DNA of 64,000 nt from Thiofilum sp. (GTDB lineage: Bacteria > Pseudomonadota > Gammaproteobacteria > Thiotrichales > Thiotrichaceae): contig NZ_JADJTF010000001.1 of the NCBI RefSeq assembly GCF_016711335.1, positions 2,790,001 through 2,854,000 on the forward strand, in the 5' to 3' direction. The notes beneath the pieces are model-generated. The model saw only the letters and a list, made by a program, of their open reading frames with translations, had not been told where the DNA came from and did no database searches. Of this stretch, positions 52,119-61,353 are shown piece after piece; the first letter of the stretch is position 1, and every line of letters starts with the position of its first letter. The translations under genes were made by a program, and so were the position numbers.

Positions 52119-53579
52119 TTATCCTCGCGTATCATAGACACTAATATGTTTAACGCCGAGATAGGCGGATAAGCCCCAAGGCCCTAATTCACGCCCAATA
52201 CCACTCGCCTTAAACCCTCCCCATGCGGTTTGTGGGAAAATAACTTGTGGTGAATTAATCCAAATGTGTCCCGCCCAAATTTGATTAGCGACTCGTTGTG
52301 CGCGTGCTAAGTCAGCGCTAATGACCGTGGCAACCAAGCCATAATCGGAGTCATTAGCGAGTTCAATCGCTTCCTCCTCAGTATCAAAATAGGTGACGAC
52401 CAACACCGGACCAAAAATTTCTTCACGCCAAAAAGGGTGATTGCGCTCAATATGATCATAAATCGTGGGTGGTACAAACCAGCCGGTCTGATCTTCCGCG
52501 ACCTCTCCACCCGCTAAGCACTCTAAGCCATCTTGTTGTGCTTGTTTGAGTAGTCCCGTGACTTTTTGATATTGAGGTAAGTTACTGAGTGGTCCCATTT
52601 CCACCCCCTCAGTAAAGGGTGAGCCTACTTTGAGGTTACGAGTACGCTCGACTAAGGAAGGGATTAATTCATGGGCGAAACTACGCTCTACTAAAAGGCG
52701 TGAGGTAGCCGAGCACATTTGCCCGCAATTAAAGAAAATACCGGCAATAATTTGCTCTACCGCTGACTCAACGGGCGCATCTTTGAATACTACAATCGCT
52801 GATTTACCGCCTAGTTCTAGTGATATGGGTTGGCAACGTTGCGCGGCACTTTGCATCACCCGCGAGCCAATCATATTGCTACCCGTAAAGGATAACTTAG
52901 CCAGTTTTTTGCTTTGGGTAATAGCAATACCTGTAGCAGCAGCTCCGGTGAGGATATTTAGTACACCTTGAGGTAAGCCAATAGCTTGAGCAATATCGGC
53001 ATAGACCAGCTCAGCTAACGGGGTATATTCCGAAGTTTTTAGCACAATAGTGCAGCCTGCTGCGAGAGCGGGGGCAATTTTCCACGCACTGGTAACGAGA
53101 GGAAAATTCCACGGCACAATCATGCCGACTGCACCGACAGGTTCAAGGCGTGTTTGACCTTGATAGCTAGGATCGGGTAGATCAAAAGGTTTATTTTGCT
53201 TAGCCTCTAATTGCTCCGCTTGTTCAGCATAATAGTTAAACGTGGCTATAGCGTCTGAAACATCAATATCGGCTTCAAACCGTGGCTTGCCATTATTGCG
53301 CATTTGCACATCGATCAAATGTTCACGTCTTTTCTCTAGGGCTTGTGCAATATTGCTTAGGTACTCAGCGCGTTGATAGCCACCTAATTCACGCCATGCG
53401 GGAAAAGCGTTATTGGCTGCTGCTATGGCTTGTTCAACTTGTGTGGTGCTTGCGGCTTTGAGTGTGGTAATGGGGGTGGCGCTAGACGGGTCATAGACCA
53501 CAATCTCTTCGCCTTCACCGGCGATGAATTCACCATTGCTATATAAACTCAAAGGGCGCTCTAGTAGTGGGTTATGCAT
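52119..53579 (-). CDS. Aldehyde dehydrogenase (likely 4-guanidinobutyraldehyde dehydrogenase)
   Basis: 486 residues, NAD(P)-dependent aldehyde dehydrogenase of the betaine-aldehyde/gamma-aminobutyraldehyde branch. It shows GMIVPWNFPLVTSAWKIAPA, KLSFTGSNMIGSRVMQ, the general base Glu in SLELGGKSAIVVF and the nucleophile Cys in FNCGQMCSATSR. It ends with EEIFGPVLVVTYF and GGFKASGIGREL. Its position, between an AruI-like decarboxylase and a guanidinobutyrase, makes 4-guanidinobutyraldehyde the expected substrate (KauB-like). AGGAG is upstream of the ATG at 53579. Confidence 0.88.
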   Translation of the reverse strand: MHNPLLERPLSLYSNGEFIAGEGEEIVVYDPSSATPITTLKAASTTQVEQAIAAANNAFPAWRELGGYQRAEYLSNIAQALEKRREHLIDVQMRNNGKPRFEADIDVSDAIATFNYYAEQAEQLEAKQNKPFDLPDPSYQGQTRLEPVGAVGMIVPWNFPLVTSAWKIAPALAAGCTIVLKTSEYTPLAELVYADIAQAIGLPQGVLNILTGAAATGIAITQSKKLAKLSFTGSNMIGSRVMQSAAQRCQPISLELGGKSAIVVFKDAPVESAVEQIIAGIFFNCGQMCSATSRLLVERSFAHELIPSLVERTRNLKVGSPFTEGVEMGPLSNLPQYQKVTGLLKQAQQDGLECLAGGEVAEDQTGWFVPPTIYDHIERNHPFWREEIFGPVLVVTYFDTEEEAIELANDSDYGLVATVISADLARAQRVANQIWAGHIWINSPQVIFPQTAWGGFKASGIGRELGPWGLSAYLGVKHISVYDTRG

Positions 53580-53591
53580 AGTTTTTCTCTC

Positions 53592-55205
53592 CTACCAATG
53601 CAGCGCTTGTGCTTCATTAATTTCAATTAGGGTAGGTTTATCGGCTTGATAAGCAAGCTCTAATTGTGCTTGTAGATCGCTTAGGCTCTCGGCTCTAACG
53701 GCATAACAGCCATAGCCGCGTGCAATAGTCAGTAAGTCTGGGGTATAGATATCTACACCAATGGTAGGAATATCACGATCTTGCATATAGCGTTTAATTT
53801 CGCCATAACATTGGTTATTCCAAACCACAATCGGCAAAGCCAAACCTTGTTCTACCGCAGTGGCGAGTTCGGGTAAGGTGAATTGAAAGCCACCATCACC
53901 AATGAGACTCAAAACAGGGCAATCAGGATGAGCAATTTTGGCGCCAATTGCAGCAGGTAGGGCATAACCCAAAGTGCCATATCCGGTACTAGAGTTAAAC
54001 CACGCATGGGTAGTGTCGGGTTCATCGGTGAGATTACCCGTATAAACGGGTTGATTTTGATCACCGACGATAATTGTTTCAGGTTTGACGGCTCGCATCT
54101 GGGCAATCACACGCTGATGTACCTGTTGCGTGGGGCTTAATAAGCTTTGTAGTTGCTCACGTAACTGTTGCGCTTGCGTGGCAGTATGAGTAAGTGGCTG
54201 ATGATCTGCTAGCGCTATATTTAATGCTTCTAACGCTAATCTAGCATCCGAGGTGATAGCTAGAGTGGGAGCAGCATTGCGATACAATTGCTCAGGATCA
54301 AGATCAATACGAATGAGTTGTCCTGTGATGTCCGGTTTACTATCAAAGAGCAAAGTATCGGTTTCACCCAACTCAGTACCAACGGCTAATACCACATCCG
54401 CATCGCGCAATAAATCCAATACCGGAGGTTGGGGTAGGGTACTACCCAGCAATAAAGGATGCGCCGGAGGTAAAATACCTTTGCCATTAATAGTAGTAAC
54501 GGTCAATGCGCCCAAGCGCTCAGTGAGTGCTTGTGCAGCGGATGCAGCCTGTGCTGCGCCTCCTCCAAAGAGGAGTAGCGGATTTTGCGCTTGTGCTAAT
54601 AATTGAGCTGCTTGTTGAATAGCGTCAGGACTAGGGGCAGGGCGTGAGCTTTTAGTGATTATGGGTAGCTTTAAATGGGCAGCGGAGGCAGTAATCACAT
54701 CGAGAGGTAATTCAATATGCACCGGACGTGGGCGTGCAGAATTAAAGATAGCAAAAGCTCTTGCCATGACTTCATTCAATTCATCAGGACGCAATAGAGT
54801 ATGGCTAAAGGCACTCACTCCGGCTAATAAATTACGCTGTGAAGGTAGTTCGTGCAGGCGACCTGCTCCTAAAGCTAATTCATGGCGACCATTGACCGCC
54901 GAGATGACCAGCATAGGGATAGAGTCTGCATAGGCTTGCCCCATTGCGGTGGCAATATTAGTCATGCCGGGGCCAGTGATAATAAAGCAAGCGGCGATTT
55001 TACCTGTGGTGCGAGCATAACCATCCGCCATAAAGCCAGCACCCTGTTCATGGCGGGGGGTGATATGAGTAATGTGGGTATTAGGTAAACCGCGATACAG
55101 TTCTACGGTATGCACCCCCGGAATACCAAATACGGTATCCACCCCATAGGCTGCTAACAGTTCAACCAAATACTCGCCACAGGTTTTAGCGATAGCATTA
55201 GGCAT
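53592..55205 (-). CDS. aruI: 2-ketoarginine decarboxylase, AruI-like (thiamine diphosphate enzyme)
   Basis: 537 residues from the ATG at 55205. ThDP-binding fold: YGVDTVFGIPGVHTVELYRG, PRHEQGAGFMADGYARTTGK (catalytic Glu), ITGPGMTNIATAMGQAYADS, and C-terminal GDGGFQFTLPELATAVEQ with the metal-binding WNNQCYGEIKRY segment. The N-terminal half closely resembles the Pseudomonas AruI (5-guanidino-2-oxopentanoate decarboxylase) from memory. It decarboxylates 2-ketoarginine to 4-guanidinobutyraldehyde. The start overlaps the end of the guanidinobutyrase gene by eight bases. Other acetolactate-synthase-like enzymes are less likely, given both gene neighbours. Confidence 0.85.
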   Translation of the reverse strand: MPNAIAKTCGEYLVELLAAYGVDTVFGIPGVHTVELYRGLPNTHITHITPRHEQGAGFMADGYARTTGKIAACFIITGPGMTNIATAMGQAYADSIPMLVISAVNGRHELALGAGRLHELPSQRNLLAGVSAFSHTLLRPDELNEVMARAFAIFNSARPRPVHIELPLDVITASAAHLKLPIITKSSRPAPSPDAIQQAAQLLAQAQNPLLLFGGGAAQAASAAQALTERLGALTVTTINGKGILPPAHPLLLGSTLPQPPVLDLLRDADVVLAVGTELGETDTLLFDSKPDITGQLIRIDLDPEQLYRNAAPTLAITSDARLALEALNIALADHQPLTHTATQAQQLREQLQSLLSPTQQVHQRVIAQMRAVKPETIIVGDQNQPVYTGNLTDEPDTTHAWFNSSTGYGTLGYALPAAIGAKIAHPDCPVLSLIGDGGFQFTLPELATAVEQGLALPIVVWNNQCYGEIKRYMQDRDIPTIGVDIYTPDLLTIARGYGCYAVRAESLSDLQAQLELAYQADKPTLIEINEAQALHW

Positions 55206-56151
55206 AGCGTACCCCCGGCATGACACAGAGTATTTCATACGCCATATTCGCGCCGACTAAGGCGGTATTACCCGTAGTGTCATAGGCAGGCGAGACTTCT
55301 ACGACATCGCCACCTACTAGATTTAAGCCACGACAGCCGCGAATGATTTCTAGCCCTTGAGTAATGGTTAAACCACCCACCTCAGGTGTTCCGGTTCCGG
55401 GGGCGAAGCTGGGGTCTAAACCATCAATATCAAATGAGATATAAGTCGGCGTATCACCGATACGGGCGCGGACTTCTTGCATTAAAGGTGCGAGTGATTG
55501 ATACCAACATGCTTCGGCTTGCACGACGCGAATACCTTGTTGCCGACACCAATCAAAATCTTCGGCTGAATAACCTGTACCGCGCAGACCAATTTGCACC
55601 ATCTTATGAGTATCAATCAGTCCTTCCTCGATAGCACGGCGGAAAGGTGTACCGTGAGCAATTTTTTCACCATACATGGTGTCATTCACATCGGCATGAG
55701 CATCGACGTGCACAATAGCTACCGGTTGTTTAAGTTTGCGATTCAAGGCTCTGAGGATGGGTAATACAATCGTATGATCACCCCCTAAGCTAATCGGCTT
55801 GACACCAGCAGCAAATACTTTGTCATAGAACTCTTCAATCAAACGAATCGAGTCTAAGAGGTTATAAGTATTAATCGCGCAATCGCCTAAGTCAGCGACT
55901 TGCAATGAATCAAAGGGAGCGGCTCCGGTTGACATATTGTATGGACGCAATAGGCTCGATTCCGCTCGAATAGAGCGTGGACCAAAACGTGCCCCCGTGC
56001 GATTCGACGTGCCTATATCAAATGGCACACCGATAAAACCGATATCAATGCCTGCATAACTGGTGGCAGTGGGTAAGCGCATCATCGTGGCAATACCGCC
56101 TGCGCGTATCATTTCATTACCACCTAAAGGCTGATTAAATGGACTAGCCAC
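55198..56151 (-). CDS. gbuA: Guanidinobutyrase (GbuA-like ureohydrolase)
   Basis: About 317 residues. Start taken at the GTG at 56151, which has AAGGAG six bases upstream; a TTG at 56169 is the alternative. It carries intact manganese ligands in SLGGDHTIVLP, HVDAHADVNDTMYGEKIAHG and SFDIDGLDPSFAPGTGTPEV. GbuA-like features are NQPLGGNEM near the N-terminus, FIGVPFDIGTSNRTGARFG and AFDSL-like PFDSLQVADLGD. The likeness to Pseudomonas GbuA is full-length from memory. It splits 4-guanidinobutyrate to GABA and urea. Agmatinase activity is possible but less likely next to AruI and a guanidinobutyraldehyde-type dehydrogenase. Confidence 0.88.
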   Translation of the reverse strand: MASPFNQPLGGNEMIRAGGIATMMRLPTATSYAGIDIGFIGVPFDIGTSNRTGARFGPRSIRAESSLLRPYNMSTGAAPFDSLQVADLGDCAINTYNLLDSIRLIEEFYDKVFAAGVKPISLGGDHTIVLPILRALNRKLKQPVAIVHVDAHADVNDTMYGEKIAHGTPFRRAIEEGLIDTHKMVQIGLRGTGYSAEDFDWCRQQGIRVVQAEACWYQSLAPLMQEVRARIGDTPTYISFDIDGLDPSFAPGTGTPEVGGLTITQGLEIIRGCRGLNLVGGDVVEVSPAYDTTGNTALVGANMAYEILCVMPGVRYA

Positions 56152-56172
56152 AATATTCTCCTTAATCAATCC

Positions 56173-56209
56173 CAGCTCCTATCTTCTATCTATATGGAAT
56201 CAGGAGCTG
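56173..56209 (-). promoter_or_regulatory. Intercistronic stem-loop between the permease and gbuA
   Basis: CAGCTCCT (56173-56180) pairs with AGGAGCTG (56202-56209) across a 21-base loop. It lies between the permease stop and the gbuA start. On the minus strand no T-run follows, so partial attenuation or RNA processing is more likely than full termination. Confidence 0.4.
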
Positions 56210-56232
56210 AGTTTTTATAAATAATAAATAAC

Positions 56233-57654
56233 TTACTCTTTCTCGACGGGATAACGTACTACCCCAGTGATACTCACTTCATTTAGACGTGAATGACGGA
56301 TACTGAAGGCAAAGTAAGTGACAGTAGCGATACCAATCCAAATCGCAAAGTAGAAGAAGGTGATAGGAGGTAAGCCTGATAACACATACATGCAAGAAGC
56401 TATCGCCAGAATAGGGGTTAGGGGGTAAAAAGGGGCTTTAAAACTACGGGGCAATTCAGGGTGAGTATTGCGCAAAATAATCACGCCAATCGATACCGCT
56501 GAGAATGCAACTAAAGTACCAATACTGGTTAAGTCAAACAGTACATCGGCTGGGGTAAAACCTGAGGCCAGCATCACCGCAATACAGACCAGTAAAATAT
56601 TATTAACAGGGGTACTTTTAGGATTCAAACGCTCAAAGAAAGTCGGGATCATACCGTCACGCCCCATGGCATACAGAATGCGCGTTTGACCGTAGAGCAC
56701 AATCAAAATAACGCTAAAAGTAGAAATCACTGCACCAAAGGCAAAAATAGTCGCAGGCCAAGCAGACCCCGTAATATTTTGCAGAATTTGCGCTAAACCT
56801 GCTTTTTGACCTTCAAATTCAGCAGCGGGTTGAGCACCAATCGCAGTGAGACTAATTAAAATATAAAAACCCGTCACAATACAAAGCGCTAAAATGATGG
56901 CGAGGGGTAGGTTCCGCTTAGGGTTTTTAACCTCTTCGCCAGCGGTTGAAATCGCATCAATACCAATAAAAGAGAAAAAGACAGTAGCGGTGGCAATCCA
57001 GACCCCGCCATAACCGTGCGGAGCAAAAGGCTTCATGTTGTCACTATGGTAGGCAGTAATCGCTATAGCAATAAACATACATAAAATTAATAGCTTAACT
57101 ACCACCATAATAGTATTCACTACCGTCGACTCTTTAGAGCCACGCAATAATAAAATACAGCAAAGAGCCACTATAATCATCGAGGGTAGATTCATGACGC
57201 CCCCCATAGCGGGTACATTGCTCAAGCTATCCGGGAATTTAAAGCCCAGAGTGATTTCGAGAAATTTATTCAGATATTCACCACTACCCACCGCAATAGC
57301 GGCCGCTGATACCCCATATTCTAAAAGCAAACACCACGCCACTAAATACGCTAGATACTCGCCCAAGGTCGCATAAGCATAAGAATACGAAGATCCAGAA
57401 GCTGGAATACAAGACGCCATTTCAGCATAAGCGAGAGCAGTGAGTGCCGCAGTAATCGCGGCAATAATAAATGCAAAAATAACCGCAGGGCCTGCCTCAG
57501 GGACTACATCATTTAAGACCACAAAAATCCCTGTACCGATGGTGGCGCCTACCCCTAGCATAGTCAGTTGAAATAATCCTATGGTCGGTTCTAATTGGGT
57601 GCGTTCGGGTTGGATGGGCTTTTTGCGCATCATGGAAGAGAGGGTATTACTCAT
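56233..57654 (-). CDS. Cationic amino-acid transporter-like APC permease
   Basis: 473 residues, about 12 membrane segments. The CAT/APC pattern is clear: LFQLTMLGVGATIGTGIFVV (substrate loop), YAEMASCIPASGSSYSYAYA, GVSAAAIAVGSGEY and FFSFIGIDAISTAGEEVKNP. The unusually good GxGxIGxGIF motif and an Arg/Lys-rich N-terminal tail suggest transport of arginine or ornithine, which suits the enzymes encoded next. AAGGAGG precedes the start, seven bases away. The substrate remains inference. Confidence 0.85.
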   Translation of the reverse strand: MSNTLSSMMRKKPIQPERTQLEPTIGLFQLTMLGVGATIGTGIFVVLNDVVPEAGPAVIFAFIIAAITAALTALAYAEMASCIPASGSSYSYAYATLGEYLAYLVAWCLLLEYGVSAAAIAVGSGEYLNKFLEITLGFKFPDSLSNVPAMGGVMNLPSMIIVALCCILLLRGSKESTVVNTIMVVVKLLILCMFIAIAITAYHSDNMKPFAPHGYGGVWIATATVFFSFIGIDAISTAGEEVKNPKRNLPLAIILALCIVTGFYILISLTAIGAQPAAEFEGQKAGLAQILQNITGSAWPATIFAFGAVISTFSVILIVLYGQTRILYAMGRDGMIPTFFERLNPKSTPVNNILLVCIAVMLASGFTPADVLFDLTSIGTLVAFSAVSIGVIILRNTHPELPRSFKAPFYPLTPILAIASCMYVLSGLPPITFFYFAIWIGIATVTYFAFSIRHSRLNEVSITGVVRYPVEKE

Positions 57655-57735
57655 TGCTATTCCTCCTTAGGCTTGATCTAAGTCTGGTGCTGATTGGGGT
57701 TAGGTATTAGGTCGAGGTAGTCATCAAAAAATGAT

Positions 57736-58698
57736 TTATCCTTCGGGTGCAGGGTTAGCTGCTGCTAAATATTGTTGCCACGTTCGATGTGGCCAAAGTA
57801 AGGTCATACTGCCTTTATCAGGTCGGTAAAGGGCGGTATAGAGCGTGCCAAAACCCCGCGCATATTGGGTGCTATACAAAGGGGGCTGCAAAAAGCTGTG
57901 AATAAATTGCTCAGCCGTTTGTTCAGCACTGGCTAGGCTATGAATTAAAAAACTCTCGCGTTCTAGGGTCGCGGTGGCGAGTGCATGTTGAGTCCATTCA
58001 ATCGATTGTTGATGGTTAGTGGCAATGGCTAAGGGATTAACTTGTATTTGGCGATCTGGCGCGACTAATACTGTACAAGACTCGCCTAAGCCATCGAGTA
58101 GCGTAATGTTATAAGCCATATGACTAGGAATATGGCGCAATACGGCTACCGCATCGGCTACATCCCGACAAGTCTCTAAGATATAACGCAAAATCAGCGG
58201 AATACCAAAGCCAATGCCTACCAATTTACGTCCACCAAAGGCTAAAGATACCACTAGCCCAGCACTATTCATGCCATCGAGCACGCCCCACAAACAATCA
58301 CCACTAGCCACTACAGGTTTACCCAGCCATGAGCTATGAATCACCGTTCCTTCTAATAATGCTGGGTGATAGTCATAGTTACGAATCAAAAACGGGGTGG
58401 TTTTAGTCCAAACCGCTTGTGAACAACTCACATAATAGGGAGGTGGGCAGTACATACTTAAAAACCGCGCTGCCGTATCACCGCCTCCGGCTAATTCACA
58501 TAAACGCTCATAAACAGGTAATAATTCAGGCATGTAGGCACGTAATTGGCGCAAGCTTTGTAAATAACTCGGCTGCTGACCAATACCGTTCCTTAAAAAC
58601 CAACGCTGATACGCAGGCCAAGCGCGATTAAATAGCGCTTGCCATTGAGCGTCGGGCCATGCCTCGTGCATGGCATGAAAGCCATGTTGTAATTTCAT
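57736..58698 (-). CDS. C45-family Ntn hydrolase (acyl-transferase/amide hydrolase-like)
   Basis: 320 residues. Probable nucleophile Cys92 in YYVSCSQAVW, which would be exposed by self-cleavage if the family mechanism holds. NYDYHPALLEGTVI and LWGVLDGMNSAGLVVSLAF are the AT/C45 (isopenicillin-N-acyltransferase-like) signatures. Enzymes of the family hydrolyse or transfer amide-linked acyl or amino-acyl groups. It is paired here with an ATP-grasp ligase 14 bases away and probably acts on the same amide bond in the opposite direction. That pairing and the arginine context are inference. Only a weak ribosome site (AAAGG) precedes the start. Confidence 0.78.
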   Translation of the reverse strand: MKLQHGFHAMHEAWPDAQWQALFNRAWPAYQRWFLRNGIGQQPSYLQSLRQLRAYMPELLPVYERLCELAGGGDTAARFLSMYCPPPYYVSCSQAVWTKTTPFLIRNYDYHPALLEGTVIHSSWLGKPVVASGDCLWGVLDGMNSAGLVVSLAFGGRKLVGIGFGIPLILRYILETCRDVADAVAVLRHIPSHMAYNITLLDGLGESCTVLVAPDRQIQVNPLAIATNHQQSIEWTQHALATATLERESFLIHSLASAEQTAEQFIHSFLQPPLYSTQYARGFGTLYTALYRPDKGSMTLLWPHRTWQQYLAAANPAPEG

Positions 58699-58712
58699 GC
58701 CGTTGCTAACCT

Positions 58713-60176
58713 TTAAAGAATCTTAAATGCACCAGCATCGAGATTATAAGCGGGTTGCGTGGGGGCGGTTTCCAGTGGTATCGCCTGATAATATTGCTCA
58801 ATACCCTTGATCCATGCTCTAGCCCGTTCGTTGAGTTCAAAGTTATCATCCATCAGGCGTCCACGCGTGATTAAAATCCCTAGATCTGCGCCTTCATAGT
58901 GATAATCACCGATCCCACTAATGCGTAAATAAAACGCTTCCTGCTCGGTTTCTACGGCGCGGCGATGATAGTCAAAACGCGAATAGGTGACTTGACCCTG
59001 CTCATCCATATGCCAAATACCGGATTCAGGTGCTTGAGTGATATAACCTACACTATCCTTAGTATGCTTCATTACGAGCTGGCTCCAGCTATCCACATTA
59101 TCAGGATGCGCCCAGCGCTCGTTCAGTTCAGCAATATCTAATTCAAACGGAATATCGCTCATTTCGAGCAGATGAAATAAAAATAGCGGGGCATCGGCAT
59201 GAGCGAATGCTGCATGATTAGTCATGGAGCTTGCGCCTGTCACGCGGGGATTCAGTTCACCTAAATACAGTTGCCCAGAATCCTGATCAATCAAAAAGTC
59301 TAACTCAAAATAGCCGCGATACCCTTCCTCACGTAAAGCTTCACCAAACTTAAAGGTATAGTCACGCGCTTGATCACGAATCGCTTGAGTGAAGGCATTG
59401 GCAAAAATCTCGTTACCACACCAACCACCTTTATAGGGAGTTAACTCTTTAAAACCGACCAACTCAGTCATTAAAGGCCCTACAATCGTGCCATTTTTGG
59501 TGGTACATGCTTCAATCGCAGAGCCGCGTACCTTGAGGCGCTTCATGATTTTGACTTCGCCTTCACCAATGATTTGATCGGCGTAGCGATTAAACTCTTG
59601 TTCATTGGCAATAAAGAAGGTGGTATGACCCGAATCACCATAAGCGGTTTGTAATACTAAATCACGTCCTAAACCCGCATCATCGGCTAGCTCACACAGG
59701 TGTGCATAGCTATAAACCTCCGAGAGGGTATTAGGAATACTCGGCACGCCCGCACGATTACCAATGCGCACGGTTTCGATCTTATTGTCTACGCGCTGAC
59801 GCAAAGCGGCTTTAGGGAACCAAACCTCTAAACCGAGTTCTTGGCACAGTTGCTCGGTTTCTTCATCAAACATTAAAAACACGGTTTTAGGATCACCACC
59901 GCGTTTCTTGATGTAATCAATGACTTCTTTGTGTTGCAAGAGATAGTTATTAATATCTTCAATGCTTTCAAATTCACGGTGGGGTGTTTCGCTCGGTACA
60001 AATACAGCAGGGTGACGCCCATCAAAGCAATCAATGTAATTGATATAATGGAAATTACGCACCCACTCGTTTATGCCCAAAAGATTAAAATTGGTGGCAC
60101 TAATAAAATAAATAGGGGTTTCATTACGATGGAAATAGCGGCGTATTTCAGAGATATTACGTAGTGTGGTCGTCAT
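58713..60176 (-). CDS. ATP-grasp carboxylate-amine ligase
   Basis: 487 residues. ATP-grasp fold, biotin-carboxylase-like: LQTAYGDSGHTTFFI (nucleotide loop), EGEVKIMKRLKVRGSAIEAC, YRGYFELDFLIDQDSGQLYL, and the metal-binding ELNPRVTGASSMTNHA. N-terminal Rossmann-like part at about 15-120. Such ligases join a carboxylate to an amine with ATP. The product is not known. The gene sits between a nitrilase-type amidase and a C45 hydrolase in the arginine cluster, so an amide of arginine or a guanidino amine is plausible but unproven. AGGAAC upstream. Confidence 0.85.
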   Translation of the reverse strand: MTTTLRNISEIRRYFHRNETPIYFISATNFNLLGINEWVRNFHYINYIDCFDGRHPAVFVPSETPHREFESIEDINNYLLQHKEVIDYIKKRGGDPKTVFLMFDEETEQLCQELGLEVWFPKAALRQRVDNKIETVRIGNRAGVPSIPNTLSEVYSYAHLCELADDAGLGRDLVLQTAYGDSGHTTFFIANEQEFNRYADQIIGEGEVKIMKRLKVRGSAIEACTTKNGTIVGPLMTELVGFKELTPYKGGWCGNEIFANAFTQAIRDQARDYTFKFGEALREEGYRGYFELDFLIDQDSGQLYLGELNPRVTGASSMTNHAAFAHADAPLFLFHLLEMSDIPFELDIAELNERWAHPDNVDSWSQLVMKHTKDSVGYITQAPESGIWHMDEQGQVTYSRFDYHRRAVETEQEAFYLRISGIGDYHYEGADLGILITRGRLMDDNFELNERARAWIKGIEQYYQAIPLETAPTQPAYNLDAGAFKIL

Positions 60177-60225
60177 AGCGGTGTTCCTAAAACAGGCAAT
60201 AAGAACTCAGGGCAATAAGGAGTTA

Positions 60226-60244
60226 GGCTATGAAATTCATAGCC
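60226..60244. promoter_or_regulatory. Perfect palindrome between the amidase and ATP-grasp genes
   Basis: GGCTATGAAATTCATAGCC (60226-60244) is a palindrome with a single central base. It is 49 bases before the ATP-grasp start on the minus strand. It can act as a DNA operator; as RNA it would form a tight hairpin. Confidence 0.45.
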
Positions 60245-60285
60245 AGACTATTCAGTATTCAATTTAATAAAAGTTAGATAGGCTT

Positions 60286-61137
60286 TTACGGTCGGCGGCG
60301 TATTTGCATCGGGCCTAAACTATCTAGATAGGGATGCTCAATGTTTTTGTCATAGACGGTGAAATCAACGGTGCGATCACGAAAACTTTTTAACACCTGA
60401 CCTAAGCCCATAATGCCGTTTTGCCGTTCGTGTCGTACTTGTTCTACATTAATTTCAATGGGGAATACTTCTTCCAGTGTGCCTGCTTGATGCAATATAC
60501 GTCCAGAAGGATCAATGACACAGGATAAGCCATTACCGCAATCGCCTAAGCCATTTACATCAACAAAAAAACATTGATTGGTAATGGCAGAAGCACGCGC
60601 AATAGTCAGTTCAGCATTACGGTCAATCGTGTCAGTAAAGGTCGGGTGAATAATGACTTCAGCGCCTAGAGCCGCTAGCGAGCGAGTCGTTTCAGGGAAC
60701 CACATATCATAACAAATCGATACCCCAAAGCGTCCCACTTCAGGTACATCAAACACCACAAACCGATCACCTGAGGCAATACCGCGCTCAAAAGGCAAAA
60801 AAGGAAACTGCTTACGGTAACGCTCAATCACTTGCCCTTGGGGATTAATAACAGGTGTGGTGTTATAAATGTTGCCGTCAGCAGCTTCAAATAAAGATCC
60901 TGGTATCAGCCAAATCTTAAAGTGCTCAGCCCAGCGTTGAAAGGTATGCTCAGCAGGTCCGGGTAAAGGTTGAGCATGACTAGGATAGGGACCAAAAGCG
61001 GCTAACTCACTAAAAACCACCATTTGTACCCAAGGAAAACGTGCCATTAAGCCCGCTAATTTGGCGTACATTTTATCTAAATTCGAGGTGGTAGCAGACA
61101 ATTGCATTTGAATGCCCGCAATCGTGAATGGCTTCAT
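60286..61137 (-). CDS. Nitrilase-superfamily amidase
   Basis: 283 residues with the complete Glu-Lys-Cys triad: Glu44 (VFSELAAFG), Lys109 (YRKQFPF) and Cys142 (VSICYDMWFPE). It is an intracellular amidase of the carbon-nitrogen hydrolase family, close in style to those that cleave N-carbamoyl or omega-amides. AAGGAG eight bases upstream supports the start at 61137. It heads the ten-gene minus-strand series and is divergent from the LuxR-type regulator. Its substrate is not deducible; an amide of the same amine handled by the ATP-grasp/C45 pair is possible. Confidence 0.85.
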   Translation of the reverse strand: MKPFTIAGIQMQLSATTSNLDKMYAKLAGLMARFPWVQMVVFSELAAFGPYPSHAQPLPGPAEHTFQRWAEHFKIWLIPGSLFEAADGNIYNTTPVINPQGQVIERYRKQFPFLPFERGIASGDRFVVFDVPEVGRFGVSICYDMWFPETTRSLAALGAEVIIHPTFTDTIDRNAELTIARASAITNQCFFVDVNGLGDCGNGLSCVIDPSGRILHQAGTLEEVFPIEINVEQVRHERQNGIMGLGQVLKSFRDRTVDFTVYDKNIEHPYLDSLGPMQIRRRP

Positions 61138-61165
61138 CGGCTCTCCTTAATCCTATAACCTAGCG

Positions 61166-61330
61166 CAATAAGTTATTAACTGTTATCCAGTTAAGTGATT
61201 AGAACTTATTGATAATACAAAGACTAACAATTCATGGTTTTAAGATATGTACCTCATTTGCAGTAGCAAAGCACCCACCTTTAATAAGTCATATCTAAGT
61301 ACTAACTGACTGTGATAGGGTTTAGTCAGT
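61166..61330. promoter_or_regulatory. Nested inverted repeats in the luxR/amidase divergent region
   Basis: CAATAAGTT (61166-61174) mirrors AACTTATTG (61203-61211) perfectly. Inside it TTAACTG (61176-61182) mirrors CAGTTAA (61188-61194). Nearer the regulator gene ACTGACT (61305-61311) mirrors AGTCAGT (61324-61330). These are good candidate binding sites for the divergent LuxR-type regulator. Confidence 0.55.
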
Positions 61331-61353
61331 ATGGTTTATTCGAGGATTTATGA

